Source: Rhizobacter sp. Root404
Lineage (GTDB): Bacteria > Pseudomonadota > Gammaproteobacteria > Burkholderiales > Burkholderiaceae_C
Direction of reading: 5' to 3'
DNA: 64,000 nt
Assembly (NCBI RefSeq): GCF_001425865.1
Contig: NZ_LMDS01000004.1
Coordinates: 993,586 to 1,057,585, forward strand
The notes below the pieces were generated by a model. It was not told the DNA's origin and did no database searches. It saw only the letters and a program-made list of their open reading frames with translations. Position 1 is the stretch's first letter. The number at the start of each line of letters is the position of its first letter. The position numbers and the translations under genes were made by a program. This document shows positions 21,701-34,446 of this stretch, in pieces.

Positions 21701-21734
21701 GAGGCCAGTGTACGGCGCAGGCGAGAATCGAATC

Positions 21735-22331
21735 ATGAGCACGCGACCAACCTTGATCCTGGGTTCGACCTCGCGCTACCGGCGCGAATTGCTGGAACGC
21801 CTGCGCCTCCCGTTCGAGGCGCACGCGCCGGATGTGGACGAAACGCCACTGCCCGGCGAACGACCGGCCGCACTCGCGCAACGCCTGGCTCTGGCGAAGG
21901 CGCACGCCGTCGCGGCGGTCCACCCCGATGCTGTCGTGATCGGCTCCGATCAGGTGGCCGACCTCGACGGCACGCCCCTCGGAAAACCCGGCACGCACGA
22001 GCGCGCCACCCTCCAGCTGCGCGCGATGCGCGGGCGCAGCGTCGTTTTCCAGACGGCGGTAGCGGTCGTCCGTGCGTCGACGGGCCACGCCGAGACGGCG
22101 TTGGTGCCGGTCACGGTGCGGTTCCGCCAGCTCACCGACGCCGAGATCGAGCACTACCTCCGCGCCGAGCGGCCGTACGACTGTGCCGGCAGCGCCAAGG
22201 TGGAGACCCTGGGCATCGCGCTGCTCGAAGCGGTCGAATCCGACGATCCGACCGCGCTGGTGGGGCTGCCGCTGATCCGCACCGCCGCGCTGCTGCGCGC
22301 GGCCGGCATCGACCCGTTGGCGCCGGCATGA
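21735..22331 (+). CDS. maf: Maf/YceF nucleotide pyrophosphatase
   Basis: House-cleaning nucleoside triphosphate pyrophosphatase; the YceF subgroup acts on 7-methyl-GTP. 198 residues, with the Maf N-terminal motif STSRYRRELLERL, the E-T in DVDETPLPGE, the catalytic Asp in VVIGSDQVADLDG, and GKPGTHERA. The neighbourhood (yceD-rpmF-plsX on the other strand) is the same as around E. coli yceF, which supports that subgroup. It overlaps the next gene by 4 bases. Confidence 0.93.
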   Translation: MSTRPTLILGSTSRYRRELLERLRLPFEAHAPDVDETPLPGERPAALAQRLALAKAHAVAAVHPDAVVIGSDQVADLDGTPLGKPGTHERATLQLRAMRGRSVVFQTAVAVVRASTGHAETALVPVTVRFRQLTDAEIEHYLRAERPYDCAGSAKVETLGIALLEAVESDDPTALVGLPLIRTAALLRAAGIDPLAPA

Positions 22332-23095
22332 GCGTCCCTCGCGGCTCGCTCTATCTGGTCCCGAACACGCTGGATTTCGGCGTGGCGGCGCAAGCCGGCC
22401 CGATCGATGACGTGTTGCCCGCGGCGGTCATCCGCGCGGCGGCGCGGCTGACTCACTGGGTCGCCGAGAACGCCAAGACCACACGCGCGTTCCTGAAGCG
22501 CGTCGATGCGGTGGTGCCGCTCGCCCAGCCACTGCAGGCGCTGCACATCGTCGAGCTGCCGCGCCCCGCCAAAGGTACGCGCAACGCCCCGGCGCCCGAC
22601 CTCGCCGCCCTGCTCGCCCCGGCACTCGCCGGCCACGACATCGGGCTGATCTCCGAAGCCGGGCTTCCCGCGGTGGCCGACCCGGGCGCCGCACTGGTGC
22701 AGGCGGCGCACGCGGCAGGCATTCCCGTCGTCGCGCTGTCGGGACCGAGCTCGTTGGTGCTGGCGCTGGCAGCGAGCGGGCTGAACGGCCAGAGCTTCGC
22801 CTTCGTGGGCTACCTGCCGGTCGACGCAGCGGCGCGCGCCACGCGGATCCGCGAACTCGAGGCGCTGTCGCGACGCGAAGGTCAGACCCAGCTGATGATC
22901 GAGACACCTTACCGCAACGAGGCGCTGCTCGGCGCGCTGCTCGCGCACCTGCAGCCGGGCACGCGCTTGTCGGTGAGCTGCGGCCTCACGCTGCCCGGCG
23001 GCTTCACCCGCACCGACAGCGTTCAGACCTGGAATGCGCGCCTCGCCAAGCTGCCGGCGGACGTGCCCGTGGTGTTCTCGCTGCTGGCTGGCTGA
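22328..23095 (+). CDS. RsmI-like SAM-dependent methyltransferase
   Basis: Tetrapyrrole-methylase-fold protein of the group that includes 16S rRNA methylase RsmI. 255 residues: LYLVPNTLDFG at the start, ISEAGLPAVADPGAALVQAAH (the RsmI-type loop), GPSSLVLALAASGLNGQSFAFVGYLP, and IETPYRNEALL. It is shorter than RsmI (about 285) and lacks its C-terminal part, so it looks like the second, short COG0313 paralogue rather than RsmI itself; the substrate is unknown. It is coupled to maf by ATGA and convergent with rhlE, 14 bp apart. Confidence 0.85.
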   Translation: MSVPRGSLYLVPNTLDFGVAAQAGPIDDVLPAAVIRAAARLTHWVAENAKTTRAFLKRVDAVVPLAQPLQALHIVELPRPAKGTRNAPAPDLAALLAPALAGHDIGLISEAGLPAVADPGAALVQAAHAAGIPVVALSGPSSLVLALAASGLNGQSFAFVGYLPVDAAARATRIRELEALSRREGQTQLMIETPYRNEALLGALLAHLQPGTRLSVSCGLTLPGGFTRTDSVQTWNARLAKLPADVPVVFSLLAG

Positions 23096-23109
23096 GCCGG
23101 CAGCAGCGA

Positions 23110-24639
23110 CTATTGCTCGACCGGGTCCGGCTGCTTCGCGCCGAACAGCGCGGCGACGCGTTTCTTCGGCTTGATGTTCGGCGACAGGCTGCGCGGTGCG
23201 ACCGGCACCTTGCTTTCCCACGCCGGCTCGGCCGTCGGGCTGCTCGGCTCGTACGGCTTGTCGAAGAACGGATCGCTGGGAATGCGAGGCGGCGGGTCCC
23301 TGCGCTGCGGCGCCGCGGCACGCGGCGCGCGCGGCTCGTCGACGCTCTCGGGGCGCGGGCTGTCGTGGCGCGCACGGTCACGGTACTCGCGCGGCGGCGG
23401 CGAGTTGTCGAGCTCGATCGGCTCGAGCTCGATCTTCTTCTTGATCAACTTCTCGATATCGGCGACCAGGCGTGTGTCGGATGGCGACACGAGCGTGACC
23501 GCCAGACCCGACGCACCGGCGCGACCCGTGCGGCCGATGCGGTGCACGTAATCCTCGGCGTTGAACGGCACGTCGAAATTGAAGACCGCCGGCAGGTCGG
23601 CGATGTCGAGCCCGCGCGCGGCCACGTCGGTCGCGACCAGCACGTCGACTTCGCCGCGTTTGAAGGCCTCGAGCGCCTTCAGACGCTCGTCCTGCGACTT
23701 GTCGCCATGCAGCGCATTCGTGCGCAGGCCATCGCGCTCGAACGAGCGCGCCAGGCGCGCGCAGCCGAGCTTGGAGTTGACGAACACGATCGCCTGCGTC
23801 AGCGCGCGGTCCTTGATCAGCTTGAGCACGGCGCGGCGCTTGTCGTCGGTGTCGACGGCGAAGAAGCGCTGCTCGACAGTCGATGCGGTCGCGTTCGGCC
23901 GCGCCACCTCGACCAGGATCGGGTCTTGCAAATAGCTCTCGGCCAAGCGCTTGATCTCGGGCGAGAAGGTCGCCGAGAACAGCAGCGTCTGGCGGGTCTT
24001 GGGCAGATAGCTGAGGATCCGTTGCAGATCGGGCAGGAACCCGATGTCCAGCATGCGGTCGGCCTCGTCGAGCACGACGTACTCGACCTGGTTCAGCACG
24101 CAGTTCTTGGCCTCGATGTGATCGAGCAGCCGGCCGGGCGTGGCGACCAGCACCTCGACGCCGCCCTTCAGCTCGAGCGTCTGCGGCTTCATGTCGATGC
24201 CACCGTAGACAACCGCGACGCGCAGCTTCGTCTGGGCCGCATAGCCCTTGATGTTGGCGGCCACTTGGTCGGCCAGTTCGCGTGTCGGCGCGATCACCAG
24301 CGCCCGCACCGGGTGCCGTGCCGGCGACATGCTGGCGTTCTCGTGGCGCAGCATCTTGTGGAGCAACGGCAGTGAAAAGGCAGCCGTCTTGCCGGTGCCG
24401 GTCTGCGCGGCGCCCATCACATCGCGTCCCGCCAGCACGATCGGGATCGCCTTGGCCTGGATCGGCGTCATCGTCGTATAGCCTTGTGCGGCAACCGCCC
24501 GTTGCAGACTTTCGGACAGGCCGACGCTGTCGAACCGCAGCGACAAGCCGGCGTCCACGTCGGACTGGAAAGCGGCCTCGGCACCCTGAGGTGCCGGTTC
24601 GGCGCTCAGCGCGCCGTTTTCTATCATGTTTTCGGTCAT
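23110..24639 (-). CDS. rhlE: DEAD-box RNA helicase RhlE-like
   Basis: ATP-dependent RNA helicase likely involved in ribosome assembly or RNA turnover. 509 residues: Q-motif region, AQTGTGKT (motif I), APTRELA, DEADRML (II), SAT (III), and HRIGRTGRAG (VI), ending near residue 410. A basic and Pro-rich tail of about 100 residues follows (RPKKRVAALFG-type end), a common RNA-binding extension. ATG 24639 (MTENMIENG) is chosen because sequence upstream of it (to 24762) has no helicase character. It is divergent from rfbC, and marks the end of the housekeeping region. Confidence 0.94.
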   Translation of the reverse strand: MTENMIENGALSAEPAPQGAEAAFQSDVDAGLSLRFDSVGLSESLQRAVAAQGYTTMTPIQAKAIPIVLAGRDVMGAAQTGTGKTAAFSLPLLHKMLRHENASMSPARHPVRALVIAPTRELADQVAANIKGYAAQTKLRVAVVYGGIDMKPQTLELKGGVEVLVATPGRLLDHIEAKNCVLNQVEYVVLDEADRMLDIGFLPDLQRILSYLPKTRQTLLFSATFSPEIKRLAESYLQDPILVEVARPNATASTVEQRFFAVDTDDKRRAVLKLIKDRALTQAIVFVNSKLGCARLARSFERDGLRTNALHGDKSQDERLKALEAFKRGEVDVLVATDVAARGLDIADLPAVFNFDVPFNAEDYVHRIGRTGRAGASGLAVTLVSPSDTRLVADIEKLIKKKIELEPIELDNSPPPREYRDRARHDSPRPESVDEPRAPRAAAPQRRDPPPRIPSDPFFDKPYEPSSPTAEPAWESKVPVAPRSLSPNIKPKKRVAALFGAKQPDPVEQ

Positions 24640-24761
24640 CTCTCGATTATCGCGCTTCCGGGCGGACGGCGGCGTGTTGCGCCTGGGAGTCACTAGAATG
24701 CCGGCTCGCACACGCCAGCGCTTGTCGTACCCCAGCGCCTTCCCTGCCGCCCTCCCATCCA

Positions 24762-25304
24762 ATGAAAGTCACCCCAACCGCAATTGAAGGCGTGCTGATC
24801 ATCGAACCCAAGGTGTTCGGCGATGCGCGTGGCTTCTTCATGGAGAGCTTCAACCAGCGAGCGTTCAACACCGCCGTCGGTCGAGAAGTGATTTTTGTGC
24901 AGGACAACCACTCCCGGTCGACCAAAGGCGTATTGCGTGGCCTTCACTACCAGACTACGCCTCATGCTCAGGGCAAGCTGCTACGAGTTACCCAGGGAGA
25001 AATCTTCGACGTCGCAGTCGATATCAGGCCTGGGAGTGCCACCTACGGTCGCTGGGTGGGTGTTGAACTGAGCAGTCATAACCACAAACAGCTGTGGATC
25101 CCGCCCGGGTTAGCGCATGGTTTTCTGGTGGTCAGCGACAGTGCCGATGTTCTATACAAGAGCACGGACTTCTACGCACCGAACGCTGAACGATGCATCC
25201 GGTGGGATGACCCGGCGGTGGGCATCCAGTGGCCGCTGGGCGACATGTCCCCGCTCTTGTCGGAGAAAGATGCATTGGCGGCAGGGCTGCCACCGGCAAT
25301 GTGA
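24762..25304 (+). CDS. rfbC: dTDP-4-dehydrorhamnose 3,5-epimerase
   Basis: Epimerises dTDP-4-keto-6-deoxyglucose at C3 and C5 on the way to dTDP-L-rhamnose. 180 residues, RmlC cupin: FFMESFNQRAF, the active-site His in RGLHYQ, WIPPGLAHGFLV and the catalytic-loop Tyr region DVLYKSTDFYAP. First gene of the forward glycan cluster. The usual partners rfbA, rfbB and rfbD are absent from the window, so they must be elsewhere, or the enzyme serves another 6-deoxysugar. A TAGAAT (24694-24699) could be a -10 box, but no good -35 is seen. Confidence 0.93.
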   Translation: MKVTPTAIEGVLIIEPKVFGDARGFFMESFNQRAFNTAVGREVIFVQDNHSRSTKGVLRGLHYQTTPHAQGKLLRVTQGEIFDVAVDIRPGSATYGRWVGVELSSHNHKQLWIPPGLAHGFLVVSDSADVLYKSTDFYAPNAERCIRWDDPAVGIQWPLGDMSPLLSEKDALAAGLPPAM

Positions 25305-25394
25305 CCGATAGTCGTTCTTCCCTACACCGCTCTTCATCGAGAGGCCACCCGCGCCAAATCCGGCTCGCATGCCACCTTCCGCACCTTGGCCAAC

Positions 25395-26639
25395 ATGACA
25401 ACTATTGACCGGCATCCGGCCGAGACGCTTCCCGCACCGACCGAAGGCGAAGACTCTGGCGTCGGCCTGATCGACCTCCTCACCTGGCTGGGTGAAGGCA
25501 AGCGTCTGATTGCTCTCGTCACGGCGGGAGCCGCAGTGCTGTCGTTGGCCTACTCGCTGACACTCACGCCCATCTACACGGCGCGGACCAGCTTGCTCCC
25601 GCCCGGCTCCCAGCAGCAAGGCGGGTCCGCGGCGGCGCTCGCCGCGTTGAGCTCGATCGGGGGTCTCGGAGACGGGATCGCAGGCGGTTTGGGAGGGAAG
25701 GCGCCGGCCGAACTGTATATCGCCTTGCTGAAAAGTGACAGCGTCGTACGCGGGTTGGATGAACGCTTCGGGTTGAAGGCACGCTACAACATCAAGACCA
25801 ACGAAACGCTGCGCAAGCACCTGCCACAGGTCGTTCGAGCGCTGGCTGACAAGAAGAGCGGGCTGATCAACATCGAAGTCGACGACAAGGACCCGGTGTT
25901 CGCCGCCGACCTGGCGAACGCTCATGTGAGCGAGATCACCAAGGTGTTGGGCCGGTTGGCGGTGAGTGAGGCACAAAAGCGTCGCGCGTTCTTCGAGCAA
26001 CAACTCAATGATACGAAAGAAAGCCTGGTCAAGGCGGAGGTGGACTTGCAGCGGGTCCAGGAGAAGTCAGGCTTCATTGTTCTCGACAAGCAGTCGGAGG
26101 CCCTGATCACGGGCGCCGCACGAGTCCGTTCGCTCATAGCCGAACGCGAGGTGCAGCTCAAGGTGATGCGCACCAGTTCTACCGAACAGAACGCCGAGGT
26201 GATTCGTCTCAAGGCAGAGATCGCCGCGCTGCGATCGGAGCTGGCGCGCATGGAATCCAGTCAAGGCGGCAATTCGGGCAGCACGATCGACATTCCGGTG
26301 GGCAAAATACCGGAGGCCGCCATCGGCTACGTGCGCGCGCGTCGCGAGTTGAAGATGCAGGAAACGCTGCTGGAGGCCATGGCGCGTCAGTTCGAATTGG
26401 CCAAGCTTGATGAAGCGCGCGAAGGGCCGCTTCTACAGCAGATCGACAAAGCCATGCCTCCGGACTACAAGTCAAAGCCTTCGCGCGCAACCCTCGTCGC
26501 GGCAATCACGTTGATCGCGCTTCTGGGCTCCATGGCTTGGGTCCTGATTCGTCGTTATGCGTCGCTTACAGACGAGCAGGATGCGCACGACGCCGTAGCG
26601 TGGAGAGCGCTGAAGCGGGCGTGGCGAGTGCGCAGCTAA
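25395..26639 (+). CDS. Wzz-type polysaccharide chain-length determinant
   Basis: Inner-membrane polysaccharide co-polymerase that sets chain length or couples export. 414 residues from ATG 25395 (a TTG three codons earlier is possible). Two membrane helices, about 40-62 and about 358-378, bracket a large periplasmic domain with long coiled-coil-like helices (about 180-345, Glu/Lys/Arg rich). The C-terminal Pro-containing segment before helix 2 (DKAMPPDYKSKPSRA) is the Wzz/PCP signature. No Walker motifs, so there is no fused tyrosine kinase. It probably works with the EpsG-like polymerase at 49.2 kb. Confidence 0.88.
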   Translation: MTTIDRHPAETLPAPTEGEDSGVGLIDLLTWLGEGKRLIALVTAGAAVLSLAYSLTLTPIYTARTSLLPPGSQQQGGSAAALAALSSIGGLGDGIAGGLGGKAPAELYIALLKSDSVVRGLDERFGLKARYNIKTNETLRKHLPQVVRALADKKSGLINIEVDDKDPVFAADLANAHVSEITKVLGRLAVSEAQKRRAFFEQQLNDTKESLVKAEVDLQRVQEKSGFIVLDKQSEALITGAARVRSLIAEREVQLKVMRTSSTEQNAEVIRLKAEIAALRSELARMESSQGGNSGSTIDIPVGKIPEAAIGYVRARRELKMQETLLEAMARQFELAKLDEAREGPLLQQIDKAMPPDYKSKPSRATLVAAITLIALLGSMAWVLIRRYASLTDEQDAHDAVAWRALKRAWRVRS

Positions 26640-26702
26640 AGCCGAAATTCTGGGCTTGAGTCGCCATCGCAGGGGACGATTGATGGCAAGGTATCATCGC
26701 GA

Positions 26703-26721
26703 CTGTTCAAACGTTGAACAG
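26703..26721. promoter_or_regulatory. Operator-like palindrome upstream of marR gene
   Basis: CTGTTCAAACGTTGAACAG: perfect 8-bp arms with a 3-bp centre, ending 14 bp before the ATG of the MarR-type gene. A TATCAT -10-like hexamer lies at 26692-26697, so the palindrome would cover the start of transcription. That arrangement fits repression, probably autoregulation, by the adjacent regulator. Confidence 0.55.
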
Positions 26722-26735
26722 ACCACCCCTTCTTG

Positions 26736-27068
26736 ATGCCTGACGACTTCCAATACGAGTTAATGCGCGAGATCACTGACCAGCCTGACGCAAGTCAGCG
26801 CAATCTGGCGGCCCGGCTGGGCGTCAGCGTGGGCAAGGTGAACTATTGCCTGCGCGCACTTGTCGACAAAGGGTGGGTGAAAGCCGACAATTTTCGACGT
26901 AGCGATAACAAGTGGGCGTACGCGTATCTTTTGACCCCACGCGGCGCCAGCGCCAAGGTGCGGCTCACACGCGACTTTCTCGCCCGCAAAGAGGGGGAGT
27001 TCGAGCGTCTGCAAGTCGAAATCGCCAAGCTGCGAGGCGAACTTCAGCAGGAGCGCCAAGACGCATGA
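26736..27068 (+). CDS. MarR-family EPS-associated regulator
   Basis: 110-residue winged-helix DNA-binding protein. DASQRNLAARLGVSVGKVNYCLRALVDKGWVKADNF is a clear helix-turn-helix followed by the wing (NKWAYAYLLTPRGASAKV), then a C-terminal amphipathic helix (EFERLQVEIAKLRGELQQE), a likely dimerisation coiled coil. Size and pattern match the small MarR-type proteins annotated as exopolysaccharide-associated regulators. ATG 26736 is preferred to TTG 26733. It overlaps fcl by 4 bases, so it is transcribed with the sugar genes it may control. Confidence 0.85.
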   Translation: MPDDFQYELMREITDQPDASQRNLAARLGVSVGKVNYCLRALVDKGWVKADNFRRSDNKWAYAYLLTPRGASAKVRLTRDFLARKEGEFERLQVEIAKLRGELQQERQDA

Positions 27069-27991
27069 AACTCGACGCGAAAATCTTCGTCACGGGACAC
27101 CGCGGCATGGTCGGCAGCGCGATCGTGCGACGCCTGCAGTCCGGTGGCTACACGAACATCGTGACACGAACCCATGCAGAACTTGATCTGCTCGACCAGC
27201 GCGCGACTCACGAATTCCTGCGCACCGAACAACCCGAGTACCTCTTCATCGCCGCAGCGAAAGTGGGCGGCATTCAGGCGAATAACCTGTACCGCGCCGA
27301 TTTTCTGTATCGAAACCTGTTGATCGAAGCCAACTTAATCCATGGCGCGCATCTCGCAGGCGTGCAGCGGCTGCTCTTTTTGGGTTCGAGTTGCATTTAC
27401 CCACGCGACTGTCCCCAGCCCATCAAAGAGGAATACCTGTTGACGGGGCCGCTCGAGGCCACCAATGAGCCCTACGCGATCGCCAAGATTGCCGGGATCA
27501 AAATGGCCGAGTCCTACAACCGCCAGTATGGGCGGCAGTACATCAGCGTGATGCCCACCAACCTGTATGGGCCGAATGACAACTACGATCTCGCGAACAG
27601 TCACGTGCTGCCGGCTCTGCTGCGCAAAGCCCATGAGGCAAAGGCGCGCGGAGATGCTGCGTATGTCGTCTGGGGTAGCGGAGCGCCACGGCGTGAGTTT
27701 CTGTACGTCGACGATTTGGCGGACGCATGCGTCTACCTGATGGAGTTGGGGTACGAAGGTCCTCTGGTCAACATCGGTACAGGTCAAGACGTGACCATCC
27801 GAGAGCTCGCCGAGACCATCATGAACGTGGTCGGTTTCGATGGCCGAATCGTCTTCGACAGCAGCAAACCCGACGGCACGCCTCGCAAACTCCTTGATGT
27901 GAGCCGCCTTGCCGGACTCGGGTGGCGCGCGCGTACCGCGCTGCAAGACGGCATCCGCGCCGCATACGACAGCGCCTCTTTCCGAATCTGA
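27065..27991 (+). CDS. fcl: GDP-L-fucose synthase
   Basis: NADPH-dependent epimerase-reductase converting GDP-4-keto-6-deoxy-D-mannose to GDP-L-fucose. 308 residues, extended SDR: GHRGMVGSA nucleotide loop, GSSCIYP with the catalytic Ser/Cys region, and NEPYAIAKIAG with the Tyr-Lys pair. The match to WcaG/Fcl is strong over the full length (PTNLYGPNDNYDLANSHVLPAL). It comes before gmd, the reverse of the common order. GDP-mannose supply genes (manB/manC) are not in the window. Confidence 0.95.
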   Translation: MKLDAKIFVTGHRGMVGSAIVRRLQSGGYTNIVTRTHAELDLLDQRATHEFLRTEQPEYLFIAAAKVGGIQANNLYRADFLYRNLLIEANLIHGAHLAGVQRLLFLGSSCIYPRDCPQPIKEEYLLTGPLEATNEPYAIAKIAGIKMAESYNRQYGRQYISVMPTNLYGPNDNYDLANSHVLPALLRKAHEAKARGDAAYVVWGSGAPRREFLYVDDLADACVYLMELGYEGPLVNIGTGQDVTIRELAETIMNVVGFDGRIVFDSSKPDGTPRKLLDVSRLAGLGWRARTALQDGIRAAYDSASFRI

Positions 27992-28003
27992 GCCCCGCAG
28001 ACC

Positions 28004-29125
28004 ATGACTTCAAACAAAGTTGCGTTGATCACGGGCGTGACCGGCCAGGATGGTGCGTATCTTTCCGAGTTGCTGCTCCAAAAGGGCTACGAGGTGCACG
28101 GCATCAAGCGTCGCGCGAGCCTGTTCAATACCGACCGCATCGACCATCTGTATCAGGACCCGCACGTCGACCACCAGCGCTTCACGCTGCACTACGGCGA
28201 CCTGACCGACTCGACGAACTTGATTCGCATCATCCAGCAGGTGCAACCGGACGAAATCTACAACCTGGCCGCCATGAGCCACGTGGCCGTTTCCTTCGAA
28301 ACACCGGAGTACACGGCCAACGCGGACGGCATCGGAACCTTGCGCATCCTCGAAGCGATCCGCATCCTGGGGCTCGAGAAGAAGACCCGCTTTTACCAGG
28401 CCAGCACCAGCGAACTCTACGGTCTGGTGCAGGAAACTCCCCAAACCGAGGCGACTCCCTTCTATCCGCGCAGCCCCTACGCCGTTGCCAAGTTGTACGC
28501 CTACTGGATCACCGTGAACTACCGCGAGGCTTACGGTCTGTACGCCTGCAACGGCATCCTCTTCAACCACGAAAGTCCGCTCCGCGGTGAGACCTTCGTG
28601 ACGCGCAAGATCACCCGAGCGATCGCACGCATTGCGTTGGGGCTGCAGGATTGTCTCTACCTGGGCAACATGAGCGCATTGCGGGACTGGGGCCACGCCA
28701 AGGACTATGTCCACATGCAGTGGCTGATGCTCCAGCAAGCCAAGCCCGAAGATTTCGTGATCGCCACCGGGGTGCAATACAGCGTGCGGCAGTTCGTGGA
28801 CCTGGCAGCGAGAGAACTGGGGATCACCGTCACATTCAGCGGCGAAGGCGCCTCGGAGATCGGCACGGTCACGGCTGTGGAAGGCGACCGGGCGAAATGC
28901 AAGCCAGGCGATGTGATCGTCAAGATCGACCCGCGCTATTACCGACCGACCGAAGTGGAGACGTTGCTGGGCGACCCCGCCAAGGCCAAGCGCAAGCTGG
29001 GCTGGGCCCCGACCATCACATTGCCCGAACTGGTCAGGGAGATGGTGGACGCCGACTACACGGCTGCACGTCGGGACAGTCTCGTCAAGCTCGCGGGCTT
29101 CCAGGCGTACGACTACAACGAATGA
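28004..29125 (+). CDS. gmd: GDP-mannose 4,6-dehydratase
   Basis: Converts GDP-D-mannose to GDP-4-keto-6-deoxy-D-mannose, the substrate of Fcl. 373 residues: [10 protein letters not shown] cofactor loop, STSELYG with the catalytic Thr/Glu region, and [12 protein letters not shown] with the Tyr-Lys pair; [18 protein letters not shown] is a Gmd hallmark. 12 bp after fcl. The pair may also feed other 6-deoxy-D-manno sugars (for example rhamnose or perosamine), but Fcl next door favours L-fucose or a derivative. Confidence 0.97.
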   Translation: MTSNKVALITGVTGQDGAYLSELLLQKGYEVHGIKRRASLFNTDRIDHLYQDPHVDHQRFTLHYGDLTDSTNLIRIIQQVQPDEIYNLAAMSHVAVSFETPEYTANADGIGTLRILEAIRILGLEKKTRFYQASTSELYGLVQETPQTEATPFYPRSPYAVAKLYAYWITVNYREAYGLYACNGILFNHESPLRGETFVTRKITRAIARIALGLQDCLYLGNMSALRDWGHAKDYVHMQWLMLQQAKPEDFVIATGVQYSVRQFVDLAARELGITVTFSGEGASEIGTVTAVEGDRAKCKPGDVIVKIDPRYYRPTEVETLLGDPAKAKRKLGWAPTITLPELVREMVDADYTAARRDSLVKLAGFQAYDYNE

Positions 29126-29175
29126 GGCTGTCAGCGCAGAGCGGTCCGTGCGGGTCCAACAGAGGAACTTGACAC

Positions 29176-32721
<3,546 letters not shown>

Positions 32722-32725
<4 letters not shown>

Positions 32726-33417
32726 GGCTGGCGGTCATTCCCGCACGTGGTGGGAGCAAACGCATTCCGCGCAAGAACATACGGCTTTTTGCGGGGCGGC
32801 CGATCATCGCGTACTCGATAGAAGCCGCGCGCCGCTCCGGCCTGTTTGATCGGATAGTGGTCTCGACCGATGACGACGAAATCGCGGCGATAGCACGCGC
32901 TGAGGGCGCCGAAACACCTTTCGTGCGACCGCAAGCGCTGGCCGATGACCATTCAGGCACGATTGCGGTAGTCGCGCACGCCATAGTTGAACTTGAGAGG
33001 CAAGGCTTCTCGGCTCGATACGTGTGCTGCATTTATCCCGCCGCACCGTTGCTGCATCCAACTTCGATTCGCGATGCTTACGACAGGCTCGTAGAGTCGG
33101 GGAAGGCGTTCTCGTTCGGTGTCGCGAGCTATGGTCACCCGATCCAACGCGCTCTCCGAATCGACAGCGACGGCCGCGTATCGATGTTTGATCCGGCACA
33201 TGCATTGACACGTTCGCAGGATTTGGAGGCCGCCTATCACGACGCTGGGCAGTTCTGTTGGGGCACGTCCGAGGCCTTCGTCGCCGACCTTGCGCCCATG
33301 TCTGACTCTTCAGTGGCCTTGGTGTTACCAAGGCAGCGAGTCGTCGACATCGACACACTCGAGGATTGGTATCTCGCCGAAGGCCTCTATCACGCGCTAG
33401 CGTCGAAGGACCGCTAA
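32722..33417 (+). CDS. pseF: CMP-pseudaminic acid synthetase PseF
   Basis: Activates pseudaminic acid with CTP. 231 residues, NeuA-like nucleotidyltransferase: N-terminal IPARGGSKRIPRKNI (CTP-binding), VSTDDDEIA with metal-binding Asp, and IYPAAPLL. It starts with GTG overlapping the pseC stop (GTGA). The position within a full pse set assigns it to PseF rather than NeuA or LegF. Confidence 0.95.
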
Positions 33418-34439
33418 TGAGGGTCGCTATCCGAACAGACGTCTCCGAATCCATCGGTGCAGGTCATTTCACTCGATGCTTGGCGTTGGCCGACCTTGTG
33501 GCTTCGTTAGGTGGCTACGTTAGGTTTCTCGCGAGCCATGCTCACCCTGTCATCACCTCGGCGCTTGCCACTCGCTCGCATGAACTGCGCGTGCTTGACG
33601 CGATGCCCGGCGCAGACGCAGATATTGATGCTTCGGCCAGCGCGGCTGTACTTGACACACGTACGGACTGGCTAATCGTCGACCACTATGGTCTTGACTA
33701 CCGTTGGGAGACTGCGTTGCGTGATCGCGTGCGCCGCGTCTTAGTGATCGACGATCTCGCAGATCGTCCCCATTCCTGCGATGTTCTCGTAGATCCGGGC
33801 CATGGACGCGATGTGACGGCATACGCAGGTCTGGTCCCGCCAAGCGCGAATCTTCTGCTGGGGTCGCAGTACGCAATCCTGAACCACACGTTTGTTATGC
33901 ATTACGCCACGGCACCCCTGTGGCCCGCGCGACGCCGCGTGCACATGTTTTTCGGCGGCGGCGATGCCTCGCCTCGATGGCTTGCGCAATTCTGCGAATG
34001 GCTGTTGGACGGGATTGCGGGGGTTCAAGTGCATGCCGTGGGCCGAAGTGACCGGCTTACGATGAACGCGCTGGAGCGACGGTACTTTGGTAGGTTGGAC
34101 TGGCGGGAGCATGTCGACGATATGGCAGCACATATGTCGGAATGCGACGTCGCGGTAGGAGCCCCCGGCTCGGCGACATGGGAGCGAGCCTGCGTCGGCC
34201 TGCCCGCGGCGATCGTTGCCAGTGCGGACAATCAGGTGCCGATCCTCGAAGACCTCGCCCGCACCCGTTTCTGCCACTTCCTTGGGAGGGCATGGGAGCT
34301 TTCGGCTGAGCGTTTCGTAATGCAGGTCGCATCCTTTCTGGAAGACGCAGGGGCACTTTCAGAAATGCGCGCGCGTGGCGTAGCGGCCGTCGATGGGCGC
34401 GGCGCGCAACGCGTCGTTGTCCGCCTTGCGGCGGAATAG
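33417..34439 (+). CDS. pseG: UDP-2,4-diacetamido sugar hydrolase PseG
   Basis: Removes UDP from UDP-6-deoxy-AltdiNAc, giving the free hexose for PseI. 340 residues, MurG-like GT-B fold: RTDVSESIGAGHFTRCLALA (glycine loop with the catalytic His), VIDDLADRPH, and a C-terminal nucleotide site GAPGSATWERACVGLPAAIV. The start ATG shares one base with the pseF stop (TAATG); an earlier in-frame start inside pseF is less likely. It precedes pseH by 7 bp. Confidence 0.94.
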   Translation: MRVAIRTDVSESIGAGHFTRCLALADLVASLGGYVRFLASHAHPVITSALATRSHELRVLDAMPGADADIDASASAAVLDTRTDWLIVDHYGLDYRWETALRDRVRRVLVIDDLADRPHSCDVLVDPGHGRDVTAYAGLVPPSANLLLGSQYAILNHTFVMHYATAPLWPARRRVHMFFGGGDASPRWLAQFCEWLLDGIAGVQVHAVGRSDRLTMNALERRYFGRLDWREHVDDMAAHMSECDVAVGAPGSATWERACVGLPAAIVASADNQVPILEDLARTRFCHFLGRAWELSAERFVMQVASFLEDAGALSEMRARGVAAVDGRGAQRVVVRLAAE

Positions 34440-34446
34440 AGCCGCC

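Noticed and set aside
20789..22327. Upstream part of a 768-codon plus-strand frame ending in the RsmI-like gene
   Set aside because: Only the part from 22328 encodes a recognisable protein; the rest is antisense to rpmF/yceD and out of frame with maf.
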